NCBI GenBank assembly: GCA_905207705.1
Contig: CAJLMA010000002.1
Span: 372,001 to 436,000, forward strand
From: an uncultured Prevotellaceae bacterium
Lineage (GTDB): Bacteria; Bacteroidota; Bacteroidia; Bacteroidales; Muribaculaceae
DNA: 64,000 nucleotides
Direction: 5' to 3'
A program made the translations under genes and the position numbers. Positions 53,408-62,145 of the stretch are shown here, one piece after another. Every line of letters begins with the position of its first letter. Position 1 is the first letter of the stretch. Under the pieces are notes generated by a model. That model saw nothing but the letters and a program-made list of their open reading frames with translations, did not search any database and was not told where the DNA came from.

Positions 53408-54022
53408 ATGGCAACGAAAGACAATAACAATCCAAAGGACATTAAAAAGGATGGTGCTGCCAAAAACGACACATACGAAAACGTTGAAAGCAATACCGAA
53501 CAAGATACTGTAGCCGAGAATGAATCGGAAAACGCTGAAGAAAGCATCACCGACGAAACGGCTGAATTGAACAACAAAATCGAGTCGCTTGAGAAAGAAC
53601 TCGAAAACTCTAAGAAGGAATACCTGTTCCTGATGGCCGAATTCGACAACTTCAGGAAACGCACTTTAAAAGAGAAGTCTGAAATTATAAAGAACGGAGC
53701 CGAAAGCGCAATGCGCGACCTCCTGCCCGTAGTCGACGACTTTGAACGTGCGTTGCAGGCCATCAACGAGAACAACGAGATTGAAGGGCTGAAAGAAGGC
53801 GTTTCACTGATATACAACAAGTTCATCAAATATCTTGAAAAAAACGGAGTCAAAGCCATTGACTCAAACAACAAAGATTTTGATACCGAGTTGCACGAAG
53901 CAGTGACTACATTCCCTGCAGCCGATGAATCACAGAAGGGAAAAATCATCGATACCGTTCAAAAAGGCTACACCCTTAATGACAAGGTTCTGCGCCACGC
54001 CAAAGTGGTAGTGGGGCAATAA
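53408..54022 (+). CDS. grpE: Nucleotide exchange factor GrpE
   Basis: A 204-residue co-chaperone that releases ADP from DnaK. The N-terminal 60 residues are acidic and disordered; a long coiled coil follows (IESLEKELENSKKEYLFLMA) with EFDNFRKRTLKEK, and the C-terminal beta domain contains GLKEGVSLIYNKF, and KGYTLNDKVLRHAKVVV. dnaJ follows by 59 bases, but dnaK is not in the window. The 274 bases upstream hold no clear gene and no consensus promoter. Confidence 0.97.
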   Translation: MATKDNNNPKDIKKDGAAKNDTYENVESNTEQDTVAENESENAEESITDETAELNNKIESLEKELENSKKEYLFLMAEFDNFRKRTLKEKSEIIKNGAESAMRDLLPVVDDFERALQAINENNEIEGLKEGVSLIYNKFIKYLEKNGVKAIDSNNKDFDTELHEAVTTFPAADESQKGKIIDTVQKGYTLNDKVLRHAKVVVGQ

Positions 54023-54081
54023 CATCGCGCCCCAATAGTTCATTTGGTCGTTTTTATGTATTCAGCTTTTAGATTGTGTAG

Positions 54082-55251
54082 ATGAATATGGAAAAAAGAG
54101 ATTACTACGAAGTGCTGGGCGTGTCTAAAAACGCTACGCCCGAGGAATTGAAAAAAGCTTATCGACAAAAGGCAATACAATATCACCCCGACAGGCAACA
54201 AGGAAAATCGGAAACCGAGAAAAAAGAGGCCGAAGAAAAATTCAAAGAGGCTGCCGAGGCTTATGATGTCTTGAGCAATCCGGACAAACGGGCTCGCTAC
54301 GACCAGTTTGGCCACAGCATGGGAAATGCAGGTGCCGGAGGTTTCGGCGGTGGTGGCATGTCGATGGAAGACATATTCTCGCAATTCGGAGACATATTCG
54401 GTGGATTCGGCGGCTTCGGTGGTTTTGGCGGCTTCGGTGGTTCTTCAAGCGGACGACGCCAGAACAGAGGTTCAGATGTGCGCGTGAAAGTAAAGGTCAA
54501 CTTGAAAGACATTGCTTATGGCGTGGAGAAAAAGCTGAAAATTCCACACTTTGTGCCTTGCTCGACTTGCAACGGAACCGGTGCAAAGAACGGTACAGCC
54601 TATACAACTTGCTCCACATGCCACGGCACAGGTACAGTCACTCGTGTAAAGCAAACGATTCTCGGCGCGATGCAGACCACCTCTCCATGTCCTACTTGCG
54701 GAGGTGAAGGCAAGATAATCCAAGATAAATGTCCTGCCTGCGGAGGTGAAGGAATCACGCGCCAGGACGACATCATTACCGTCAAGATTCCTGCAGGCGT
54801 AGCCGAAGGAATGACATTGAGCATGAAAGGCAAAGGTAACGCGGCACGTCATGGCGGCATACCGGGCGACTTGCTCATCGTAATCGAGGAAGAAAAGGAT
54901 TCTGAACTCATACGTGATGAAAACGACTTGATATACAACTTGATGCTCGACATTCCTACGGCTGTGTTCGGAGGCAAAGTCGAAGTACCTACCATTGACG
55001 GCCGGGCAAGGTTGACCATAGAACCCGGAACACAACCGGGAAAAATATTGAGGTTGCGTGGCAAGGGACTGCCTTCGCCCAACGGATACGGCAAGGGCGA
55101 CATGCTCGTCAACGTCATGGTTTACATTCCTGAAAAACTGACTGCAAGCGAAAAAGAAGCGTTCCAAAAGCTGCAAGGCTCTCCAAATGTCACTCCAAGT
55201 GAACCTGAAAAGAAACGCATTTTCAGCCGTTTGCGACATCTGTTTGATTAA
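54082..55251 (+). CDS. dnaJ: Chaperone DnaJ
   Basis: A 389-residue type I Hsp40 that delivers clients to DnaK. The J domain has His35-Pro36-Asp37 (YHPDRQQG), followed by a Gly/Phe-rich stretch (FGGFGGFGGFGGFGG), four zinc-binding repeats (CSTCNGTG, CSTCHGTG, CPTCGGEG, CPACGGEG) and the C-terminal client-binding domains (AVFGGKVEVPTIDG, RLRGKGLPSPNGYGKGD). A start three codons later (MEKRDYYE) is also possible. Co-transcribed with grpE; ended by a 16-base-pair hairpin. Confidence 0.97.
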   Translation: MNMEKRDYYEVLGVSKNATPEELKKAYRQKAIQYHPDRQQGKSETEKKEAEEKFKEAAEAYDVLSNPDKRARYDQFGHSMGNAGAGGFGGGGMSMEDIFSQFGDIFGGFGGFGGFGGFGGSSSGRRQNRGSDVRVKVKVNLKDIAYGVEKKLKIPHFVPCSTCNGTGAKNGTAYTTCSTCHGTGTVTRVKQTILGAMQTTSPCPTCGGEGKIIQDKCPACGGEGITRQDDIITVKIPAGVAEGMTLSMKGKGNAARHGGIPGDLLIVIEEEKDSELIRDENDLIYNLMLDIPTAVFGGKVEVPTIDGRARLTIEPGTQPGKILRLRGKGLPSPNGYGKGDMLVNVMVYIPEKLTASEKEAFQKLQGSPNVTPSEPEKKRIFSRLRHLFD

Positions 55252-55268
55252 AAAATGAGAACAGCATA

Positions 55269-55317
55269 AAAATGCGTGCCATGTCCTTTTCATAAGCTGG
55301 AACATGGCACGCATTTT
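55269..55317. terminator. Bidirectional terminator after dnaJ
   Basis: AAAATGCGTGCCATGT (55269-55284) pairs perfectly with ACATGGCACGCATTTT (55302-55317). It serves dnaJ and the converging DUF4954 gene. Confidence 0.87.
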
Positions 55318-55337
55318 CATTTCTCTACGATGCACAA

Positions 55338-57335
55338 TTATTCAGATACGTCAAGCATACGGCATTTCAACTCCTCGCCGAGAGCTGTTTTTTCTTCAAT
55401 GTGCCGCAATATGGTTTTTACGAATATATTATTCTCAAAGTCACCACGCACCTGCTCAAAATCCATATCTTTTTCTGAAACATTACCATCGGCCCCAAAT
55501 CCCGTCTTTGACGACATTGAGAATTCTTTGCGAGCATCATCATATACCATTCTGTCAAGTCCCACCACAGCTTCTTGCCATTTTTCAACTATTCCGATTA
55601 TATCCTGTGCCGTAATCTGTCCGGGATCGATGCCGTAAAATTCCTTTATCTTTCCATATACCCATGCCCATTCATACACATAATAATTCTTGTGCATCTC
55701 TTCAAACATGGCATTGATTTCTTTCAATTTACCCACCGAACCGTTTTCTATGCCAGCAAGCAACTTGTCTATTTCACTCTTAGGCGCGATAAGTCCAGAA
55801 ATGTCGACCCACTCACCTCTACCTATGCCCGTATCAGGCACAAGCCTCGCCTGTATGTCAGCATTGCTTTTGAATTTAATTCCTTCAAGTCTTTTTATTA
55901 TGGAATTGCCCATAAATTTATGTATGGCCATATTATATAAGGATATACCTCTCGCCAATGACTTGTTTTTTATGCGTGCGCTCTGATAGGAATAAGTTTC
56001 AGACGTTTCTCCGGCCACTTTCCGTAATTCAGTCAATATGCGTACGGCCTTGAACATTTTCTGGATAGTAAACGGACTCAACAAATTATAATTGATATAA
56101 TCAAGCCGGTTGGAATCGGTGCGTTTGTCACGTCTCGGCCATTTCTGTGCGTCGCGTATGGTACCGACGCTACGCAGGTTGATAGCTGGAACAAGTGCGG
56201 TTTTCCCTTCTTGCTCAATGAGATATGAAAATGGAAGATCAGATGTATCGGGATGGAAAACATGGCGTCCCATGACAAGGGAAAAAGCTCCTATGCGGGC
56301 AGGCCATAAAAGGTATGAATCGGACGTAGTCTTGGCTCCGCGCTCCAACGTTCCTTGATGAATAGGACCCAGCTTGTACATGTGATTGCTCTGGTTGCTC
56401 CCCGACCCGGCATTCATGAACGAAAACATTCCGGCAATGAGCAATGTCGATTTATGATGCGTCACAGTGTAAGGTCCGGCAAATATCGCACATGCCTCTC
56501 CATTCTCTCCCTGGCAGTTGCTAAAAAACAATGAATCGGAAGCCGAATACCCATGACCAAGATGGCAAGCCTGGCCTACGAAACATCTGCACAATGTAGT
56601 TCCCTCATCAACATGTGACCCCGATGAAATGATAAAATCATCGGCTATCACACCGTCGCCAATGAAAACTTTAGCCTCCGCATTGCTGTTTATGCTGCCA
56701 TTCGTCAATCGTGATGTGCCACATATCGAAGCATGGCTGCCGATTCTCACATTTTTTATGCACCCTACATTAACTATACGGGTTGATGCTCCTACAAATC
56801 CACTTGTCGAAGCATGTTTGTCTGCATAAAATTGCACCATGCCTTTCATTTTCTCTACGACATCGGGCCGGTGCCTGTAAAGAGCCATCACATACGCCTG
56901 ATGAGCCGACAACTTATCGCTTATCATCACTTCACGGCCCCCTGTCTCGTCAAGCACGCACACCTTCACTCCGTTGCCAAAATTGCTGCGCCCGTCAGTA
57001 ACCATGCAATCCACATTCTGTATTAATACATCATCAGCCAATTCATAATTGGCTATGTAATTATGTACATTCTCAATGAGACAATTGTCACCAACCACTA
57101 CATTATGCAATGATGCTCGATATATACCGGTATGCTTCCTCATTCCTCCCGGCATATATACTGATTTGGCAAACACTCCAAGCACAATACGCCCACTGAA
57201 ATTTACATCTTTTATGTATCGTGCCTCAAATCCGTCTTTAACGCTTATCTCACTCCAATCTTCAGCACAACAACCTTGACTTGTCAATTCGGTTATTTCA
57301 GAGGCCGAGAGCCTCCTATACTCTTCTTTATTCAT
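55338..57335 (-). CDS. DUF4954 family protein with a left-handed beta-helix region
   Basis: A 665-residue Bacteroidetes protein of unknown activity. The first half has many hexapeptide-like strands (IVLGVFAKSVYMPGG, NCLIENVHNYIANYELADDV, IGSHASICGTSRLTNGSIN), as in sugar-phosphate acyl- or nucleotidyltransferases with beta-helix domains, and cysteine/histidine-rich segments (CRCFVGQACHLGHGYSASDS). The second half is mostly alpha-helical. No signal peptide, so it is cytoplasmic. The start is MNKEEYRRLSASEI at 57335; the frame is open to 57395, but that extension overlaps the promoter at 57361-57392. Function may relate to sugar nucleotides, an inference from the fold only. Confidence 0.88.
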   Translation of the reverse strand: MNKEEYRRLSASEITELTSQGCCAEDWSEISVKDGFEARYIKDVNFSGRIVLGVFAKSVYMPGGMRKHTGIYRASLHNVVVGDNCLIENVHNYIANYELADDVLIQNVDCMVTDGRSNFGNGVKVCVLDETGGREVMISDKLSAHQAYVMALYRHRPDVVEKMKGMVQFYADKHASTSGFVGASTRIVNVGCIKNVRIGSHASICGTSRLTNGSINSNAEAKVFIGDGVIADDFIISSGSHVDEGTTLCRCFVGQACHLGHGYSASDSLFFSNCQGENGEACAIFAGPYTVTHHKSTLLIAGMFSFMNAGSGSNQSNHMYKLGPIHQGTLERGAKTTSDSYLLWPARIGAFSLVMGRHVFHPDTSDLPFSYLIEQEGKTALVPAINLRSVGTIRDAQKWPRRDKRTDSNRLDYINYNLLSPFTIQKMFKAVRILTELRKVAGETSETYSYQSARIKNKSLARGISLYNMAIHKFMGNSIIKRLEGIKFKSNADIQARLVPDTGIGRGEWVDISGLIAPKSEIDKLLAGIENGSVGKLKEINAMFEEMHKNYYVYEWAWVYGKIKEFYGIDPGQITAQDIIGIVEKWQEAVVGLDRMVYDDARKEFSMSSKTGFGADGNVSEKDMDFEQVRGDFENNIFVKTILRHIEEKTALGEELKCRMLDVSE

Positions 57336-57360
57336 AACTATTTTTTTATTGATGTGGCAA

Positions 57361-57392
57361 CAAATATACGCAAAGGTGAATGCATAGTCAAA
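57361..57392 (-). promoter_or_regulatory. Promoter of the DUF4954 gene
   Basis: Minus strand TTTG (57389-57392), 20 bases, TATATTTG (57361-57368). Full consensus. Confidence 0.75.
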
Positions 57393-57493
57393 CAAAAAAC
57401 AACGTTTTTATGCTTGACTATGCTGAACCGAATCCTATATTATCCAAATATAGGGAAAGGCGAACGCAATATAGGAAAAATCCGCTTGCTTAT

Positions 57494-57525
57494 TTTCCCA
57501 TTGAAGTCAACTTTCATTATCTTTG
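57494..57525 (+). promoter_or_regulatory. Promoter of the C1 peptidase
   Basis: TTTC (57494-57497), 20 bases, TATCTTTG (57518-57525). Exact minus-7 box, one mismatch in minus-33. Confidence 0.62.
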
Positions 57526-57562
57526 CAGCTAAAATTGTTTCATATCAATATCAAAACATAAC

Positions 57563-58771
57563 ATGAAATTTAAATTTATCTTAAATTTGGCATTTGCCAC
57601 CTTGGCGGTGGCTCCGGCTTTGGCCGATGATGAAGGTGTTGTCGTACCCGACAGCACAGGATTCAAATTTACCGACGTAGTAACAGTCAAAACCGCTCCT
57701 GTTCAAGACCAAAACCAATCGGGTACATGCTGGTGCTTCTCGGGCAATACATTCACCGAAGATGAATTGATGAAGTTGCAAGGCAAGGAAGTTGACCTCT
57801 CCGAAATGTATACAGTGAGAATGTGCTACGAAGAAAAAGCAATGAGATTCATCAGAATGTACGGACAAGTGAATTTCTCGGAAGGCGGCGGACTGCTTGA
57901 CGTGCCTTATATCATAGGGAAATATGGCGCAGTGCCCGAAGAAGCTTATCCCGGTCTGAATTACGGCGAAGATTCCCACAACCACAGCGAGCTTGTTTCG
58001 GTTCTTTCTGCCTACCTTAAAAGCGTGGCCTCCTTGCCAAACAAGAAATTGACCAAAGCATGGTTTGAAGGATTCAAAGGGATACTTGATGCATATTTTG
58101 GCAAAGTTCCAGAAACTTTCACATATAATGGTCAAACTTACACACCACAATCTTTTGCAGCATCACTCAACCTCGACCTCGACAACTATGTTGCATTTAC
58201 TTCATTCACCCATCACCCGTTCTACAAGCCATTCATCCTTGAAGTGCCAGACAACTGGCTCTTCGGCCAATACATGAATGTGAAAATGGATGAGATGAAA
58301 GCCATCATCGACAGCTCGCTCGAAAAGGGACATGCCGTGCTTTGGGCTGCCGACGTGTCGGAACCGGGCTTCAACTTCCGTCGCGGCTTTGCAGTAATGC
58401 CTAAGGAAAAAGATGTGGCAGAAATGAGCGAAGAAGAACGTAACGAATGGCAGAAAATTTCTGACCGAAAGCGCAAAGAGATCGAAAAGGACATAAAAGG
58501 CCCGGTTGAAGAAATAGTAGTGACTCAAGAGTTGAGACAGGAAATGTTTGATACCCAAGAAACTACCGACGACCACGGCATGGTAATCGTAGGATATGCA
58601 ACCGACCAAAACGGAAAGCGCTACTACAAAGTACAAAACTCTTGGAACACCAACCAGTTGTATGACGGGTTCTTCTATGTTTCCGAGCCATACCTGCTTG
58701 CAAAGACCATGAGCATCCTTGTCAACAAGGATGTTGTACCTGCCGGAATTAAAGCCGAAACAGGACTTTGA
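57563..58771 (+). CDS. Secreted C1-family aminopeptidase (PepC/bleomycin hydrolase type)
   Basis: A 402-residue papain-like cysteine peptidase with a signal peptide (MKFKFILNLAFATLAVAPALA). The active site is Gln52, Cys56 (QNQSGTCWCFS), His338 (DDHGMVIVGYA) and Asn359 (VQNSWNT). LSEMYTVRMCYEEKA and GLLDVPYIIGKYGAVPEEAY match PepC/bleomycin hydrolases, which are usually cytoplasmic; here the export signal makes it an envelope enzyme, as in several Bacteroidales. A charged linker (KEKDVAEMSEEERNEWQKIS) is inserted before the His. It probably trims peptides for uptake. It has its own promoter and terminator. Confidence 0.93.
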   Translation: MKFKFILNLAFATLAVAPALADDEGVVVPDSTGFKFTDVVTVKTAPVQDQNQSGTCWCFSGNTFTEDELMKLQGKEVDLSEMYTVRMCYEEKAMRFIRMYGQVNFSEGGGLLDVPYIIGKYGAVPEEAYPGLNYGEDSHNHSELVSVLSAYLKSVASLPNKKLTKAWFEGFKGILDAYFGKVPETFTYNGQTYTPQSFAASLNLDLDNYVAFTSFTHHPFYKPFILEVPDNWLFGQYMNVKMDEMKAIIDSSLEKGHAVLWAADVSEPGFNFRRGFAVMPKEKDVAEMSEEERNEWQKISDRKRKEIEKDIKGPVEEIVVTQELRQEMFDTQETTDDHGMVIVGYATDQNGKRYYKVQNSWNTNQLYDGFFYVSEPYLLAKTMSILVNKDVVPAGIKAETGL

Positions 58772-58795
58772 TAATATATCGACATCCACACTTTG

Positions 58796-58833
58796 AATCC
58801 CGATAGTGGCAACACCCGCTGTCGGGATTTTTC
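58796..58833 (+). terminator. Terminator after the C1 peptidase
   Basis: AATCCCGATAG (58796-58806) pairs with CTGTCGGGATT (58819-58829, one G/T pair), then a T-run. Confidence 0.85.
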
Positions 58834-58971
58834 ATGATTTCCCTGTTAGGAAGCCGTCAGTGCAGCTTCCTGCAAGACTCTTGCATGGCAAAGTCTACCC
58901 CTGCTTAAATTGACTGCCATATATGGATTTTTGTCCTTTTTATTCGTAAATTTGCACACATTTTTCGAGAT

Positions 58972-59946
58972 ATGGCACAACCGAGAAAACTCATGGCAGT
59001 GATAAACCCCATTTCGGGCACATCAAGCAAAGCATTAATACCCGAAATGCTGGACAAGGTAATCGACAAGACTAAATTCGACCTGTCTGTCAGATTCACC
59101 GAATACGCCTCCCATGCCACAAAGTTGGCCGAAGAAGCAATTTCAAGCCAATATGCAGGAGTCCTCGCAATAGGCGGAGACGGCACCGTCAATGAAGTCG
59201 CCGCCGCGCTACGCGACTCGCAAACAGCACTCGGCATCATTCCTTGCGGGTCGGGTAACGGGCTTGCCCGCCACCTCAACATTCCTATGAACATAGAGAA
59301 AGCCCTTGCCATCATCAACGAAGAACACATCGAGACCCTCGATTACTGCACGGCAAATGCACGCCCTTTCTTTTGCACATGCGGCGTAGGATTTGACGCC
59401 CTCGTGAGCGAAAAATTCGCACAGGCCGGCAAACGAGGCCCGATAATTTACATGCAAAAAGCCCTCGTCGAGTACCTTAAGTACCGAAGCAAGATATACA
59501 GTATTGAAACGGCCGACAACATACTGACCGAAAAGGCATTCCTTATCGCTTGCGGAAACGCGTCGCAATACGGAAACAACGCTTTCATAGCACCGCAGGC
59601 AAGCATGAAAGACGGATTGATCGACGTGACCGTCATCCTGCCATTCACACCGATAGACACCGCCATAATGGGTTTGCTGCTATTTACCAAGCACCTCGAC
59701 CAAGACACCAACATACACTCATTCCGCACCCCCGAACTTACAATCCGCCGTCCAAAAGCCGAAATAATGCACCTTGATGGCGAGCCTGTGATGATGGATG
59801 CCGACATCAACATAAAATGCCACAAAGGAGGCATTCGCATATTCCTACCCGACGAAGATTCAGAGAACAAAAAGAACCTGCTATCGCCTATCGAGGACAG
59901 TTTCTGGTCGTTTGTCAAGGCAATCAGAAATGAACTAAAGATATGA
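58972..59946 (+). CDS. Diacylglycerol kinase family lipid kinase
   Basis: A 324-residue soluble kinase of the DagK/YegS family, which phosphorylates diacylglycerol or related lipids at the membrane. INPISGTSSK opens the catalytic domain, the ATP motif is GGDGTVNEV (residues 68-76), then GIIPCGSGNGLARHL. A beta-sandwich C-terminal domain includes KDGLIDVTVILPF and HLDGEPV. The exact lipid is unknown; in Bacteroidetes it may serve phospholipid recycling or sphingolipid metabolism. TAAATTTG at 58947-58954 is an exact minus-7 box. Confidence 0.92.
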   Translation: MAQPRKLMAVINPISGTSSKALIPEMLDKVIDKTKFDLSVRFTEYASHATKLAEEAISSQYAGVLAIGGDGTVNEVAAALRDSQTALGIIPCGSGNGLARHLNIPMNIEKALAIINEEHIETLDYCTANARPFFCTCGVGFDALVSEKFAQAGKRGPIIYMQKALVEYLKYRSKIYSIETADNILTEKAFLIACGNASQYGNNAFIAPQASMKDGLIDVTVILPFTPIDTAIMGLLLFTKHLDQDTNIHSFRTPELTIRRPKAEIMHLDGEPVMMDADINIKCHKGGIRIFLPDEDSENKKNLLSPIEDSFWSFVKAIRNELKI

Positions 59947-60088
59947 GAATCACCATCTTTACCAAGCATCCTTAACGCTAATACCGCACCACAAACACCC
60001 AATCGCTGCCAAATTAAGCATATTTATATGTTCTACAACATGTTTTGTCTCATTGCAAACATTTTTTAAAACAAAAACGCTTTTTTTG

Positions 60089-60120
60089 CTTGTTATTTTA
60101 TCACATATATTGTAAATTCG
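60089..60120 (+). promoter_or_regulatory. Possible promoter of the glycogen gene set
   Basis: CTTG (60089-60092), 20 bases, TAAATTCG (60113-60120). One mismatch in each box; leader about 45 bases. Confidence 0.35.
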
Positions 60121-60174
60121 TTGCATTGAAAAATATATTATTTTACCATTACTAAAAACCTAAATCACTCTTTA

Positions 60175-62121
60175 ATGAGCTATTTAAAATTTGATAAAAG
60201 CCTGATGATAAACCTTGAGCAATCCCTACCCAAGGAAATGTTGCGTACAAATCAATCAGGTGCATATCATTGTACGACTATCGTCAGCTGCAACACGCGC
60301 AAGCAGCATGGTCTACTGGTCATCCCCATCCCTGAAATGGACGATGACAACCACGTTCTCCTCTCATCTTTAGACGAAACTGTTATCCAACACGGCGCGC
60401 CATTCAACTTAGGGTTGCACAAGTACAATGGTTCATGCTATAGCCCTAACGGGCATAAGTACATTCGTGAATATGATTGTGAAACAGTTCCCCGCACTAC
60501 CTATCGTGTGGGAGGTGTGATCTTGACCAAGGAAAAAACTTTCATCTCGCATGAAAACCGCATCTTGATCCGCTACACCCTCGTAGATGCACATTCGCAG
60601 ACAATTCTGCAATTCAGACCGTTCCTCGCTTTCCGTAACGCCAATGACCTATGTGTGGAAAACAACATGGCCAACCGCGAATACAAAGAATCGGTAAACG
60701 GCATTTCCACTTGCATGTATAACGGATATCCCACTTTATACATGCAATTCAACAAACAACCTGAATTCATATTCAACCCGACTTGGTACAAAGGAATAGA
60801 GTATGTAAAAGACCAAGAACGAGGAATACCCTATCGCGAGGACTTGTATGTGCCGGGATATTTCCAAATGGAAATCAAAAAAGGCGAAAGCATTATTTTC
60901 TCGGCAGGAATATCGGAAGCCGACCCCGACAAGCTTGCAACAATGTTTGATGACGAAATCAAAACACGCACGCCGCGAACCAGCTTCTACAATTGCCTGA
61001 AAAACAGCGCCAAGCAATTTTATGTAACCAATTCAAGCGGCCGATACCTGCTGGCAGGATACCCATGGTTCAAAATCCGTGCACGCGACGAGTTCATCGC
61101 TCTGCCGGGAACAACCATGTCGGTACACCATCGCCCCGACTTTGAAGCAATCATGGAAACGGCTTCGGCAGCCCTTGAAAGATTCATGAAAGATGGCTCG
61201 CTCGACCGATACATGCAAGGCATAGACCTTCCTGATGTGCCTCTTTGGGCTATCTGGGCCATACAGAATTACTGCAAGGAAGTGGGTAACGAAGAAACCA
61301 TAAAACGGTATGGCCAACTCATAAAAGACATCTTAGCTTTCATAATCGGCAACAAGCATCCAAACCTCGAGTTGAATGAAGCAGGCTTGATATCGTCGAA
61401 TGGAAAATCAAAACCAATCTCATGGATGGATGCTTCTTATCCCGGCGGAGCTCCCATAATAGCTCGTACAGGATATTTGGTTGAATTCAATGCATTGTGG
61501 TACAACGACTTAATGTTTGCTCAAAACTTATTTGCAGGAATCGAAAGCGAAGCCGAAAACGTCAAGCGTTGGGAATCAATCACAAATGTATTGAAAGACT
61601 CATTCGTTGAAACATTCATGAACGACTACGGTTATCTGTACGACTACGTTTCCGGATTGTTCACCGACCTCAGCGTACGTCCCAACATGGTCATAGCAGC
61701 AGGCCTCGACTATTCACCGCTCGACCGTCGCCAACGCCGTTCGGTACTTGACGTGGCTACCCGCGAGCTTCTCACGCCAAAAGGCTTGCGTACTCTCAGT
61801 CCTAAGAGCTTCGGATACACGCCTTGCTACCTCGGAAGCCCTGAGCAACGAGAATACGCCTACTACCAAGGCTCTGCACGTCCTTGGCTCATGGGATTCT
61901 ACTGCGATGCCTACCTCAAAGTGTTCGGAATGAGCGGAATTTCTTTCATCGAACGCATGATGATAGGCTTTGAGGACGAAATGACTCAAGGCTGTATCGG
62001 CTCGTTGAGCGAACTTTACGACGGCAACCCACCATTCACCGGCCGTGGAGCCGTAAGTTTCGCCGTTAACGTAGGTGGCGTGCTACGCGTGCTGAGACTA
62101 TTGAAAAACTTAAATGTATAA
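60175..62121 (+). CDS. Glycogen debranching enzyme (amylo-alpha-1,6-glucosidase, GH133)
   Basis: A 648-residue cytoplasmic enzyme. The N-terminal domain (SYLKFDKSLMINLEQSLPKE, with TTIVSCNTRKQHGLLVIP) is the bacterial GDE_N type; the C-terminal (alpha/alpha)6 domain from about residue 290 has AGYPWFKIRARDEFIALPGT, WMDASYPGGAPIIARTGYLV and SPLDRRQRRSVLDVATRELL. It removes the alpha-1,6 branch points of glycogen or imported malto-oligosaccharides. It leads a three-gene run with a GT4 glycosyltransferase (24 bases after) and a GH57 amylase. Confidence 0.94.
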   Translation: MSYLKFDKSLMINLEQSLPKEMLRTNQSGAYHCTTIVSCNTRKQHGLLVIPIPEMDDDNHVLLSSLDETVIQHGAPFNLGLHKYNGSCYSPNGHKYIREYDCETVPRTTYRVGGVILTKEKTFISHENRILIRYTLVDAHSQTILQFRPFLAFRNANDLCVENNMANREYKESVNGISTCMYNGYPTLYMQFNKQPEFIFNPTWYKGIEYVKDQERGIPYREDLYVPGYFQMEIKKGESIIFSAGISEADPDKLATMFDDEIKTRTPRTSFYNCLKNSAKQFYVTNSSGRYLLAGYPWFKIRARDEFIALPGTTMSVHHRPDFEAIMETASAALERFMKDGSLDRYMQGIDLPDVPLWAIWAIQNYCKEVGNEETIKRYGQLIKDILAFIIGNKHPNLELNEAGLISSNGKSKPISWMDASYPGGAPIIARTGYLVEFNALWYNDLMFAQNLFAGIESEAENVKRWESITNVLKDSFVETFMNDYGYLYDYVSGLFTDLSVRPNMVIAAGLDYSPLDRRQRRSVLDVATRELLTPKGLRTLSPKSFGYTPCYLGSPEQREYAYYQGSARPWLMGFYCDAYLKVFGMSGISFIERMMIGFEDEMTQGCIGSLSELYDGNPPFTGRGAVSFAVNVGGVLRVLRLLKNLNV

Positions 62122-62145
62122 CCTCGACTTATCTTTTACTACGAT

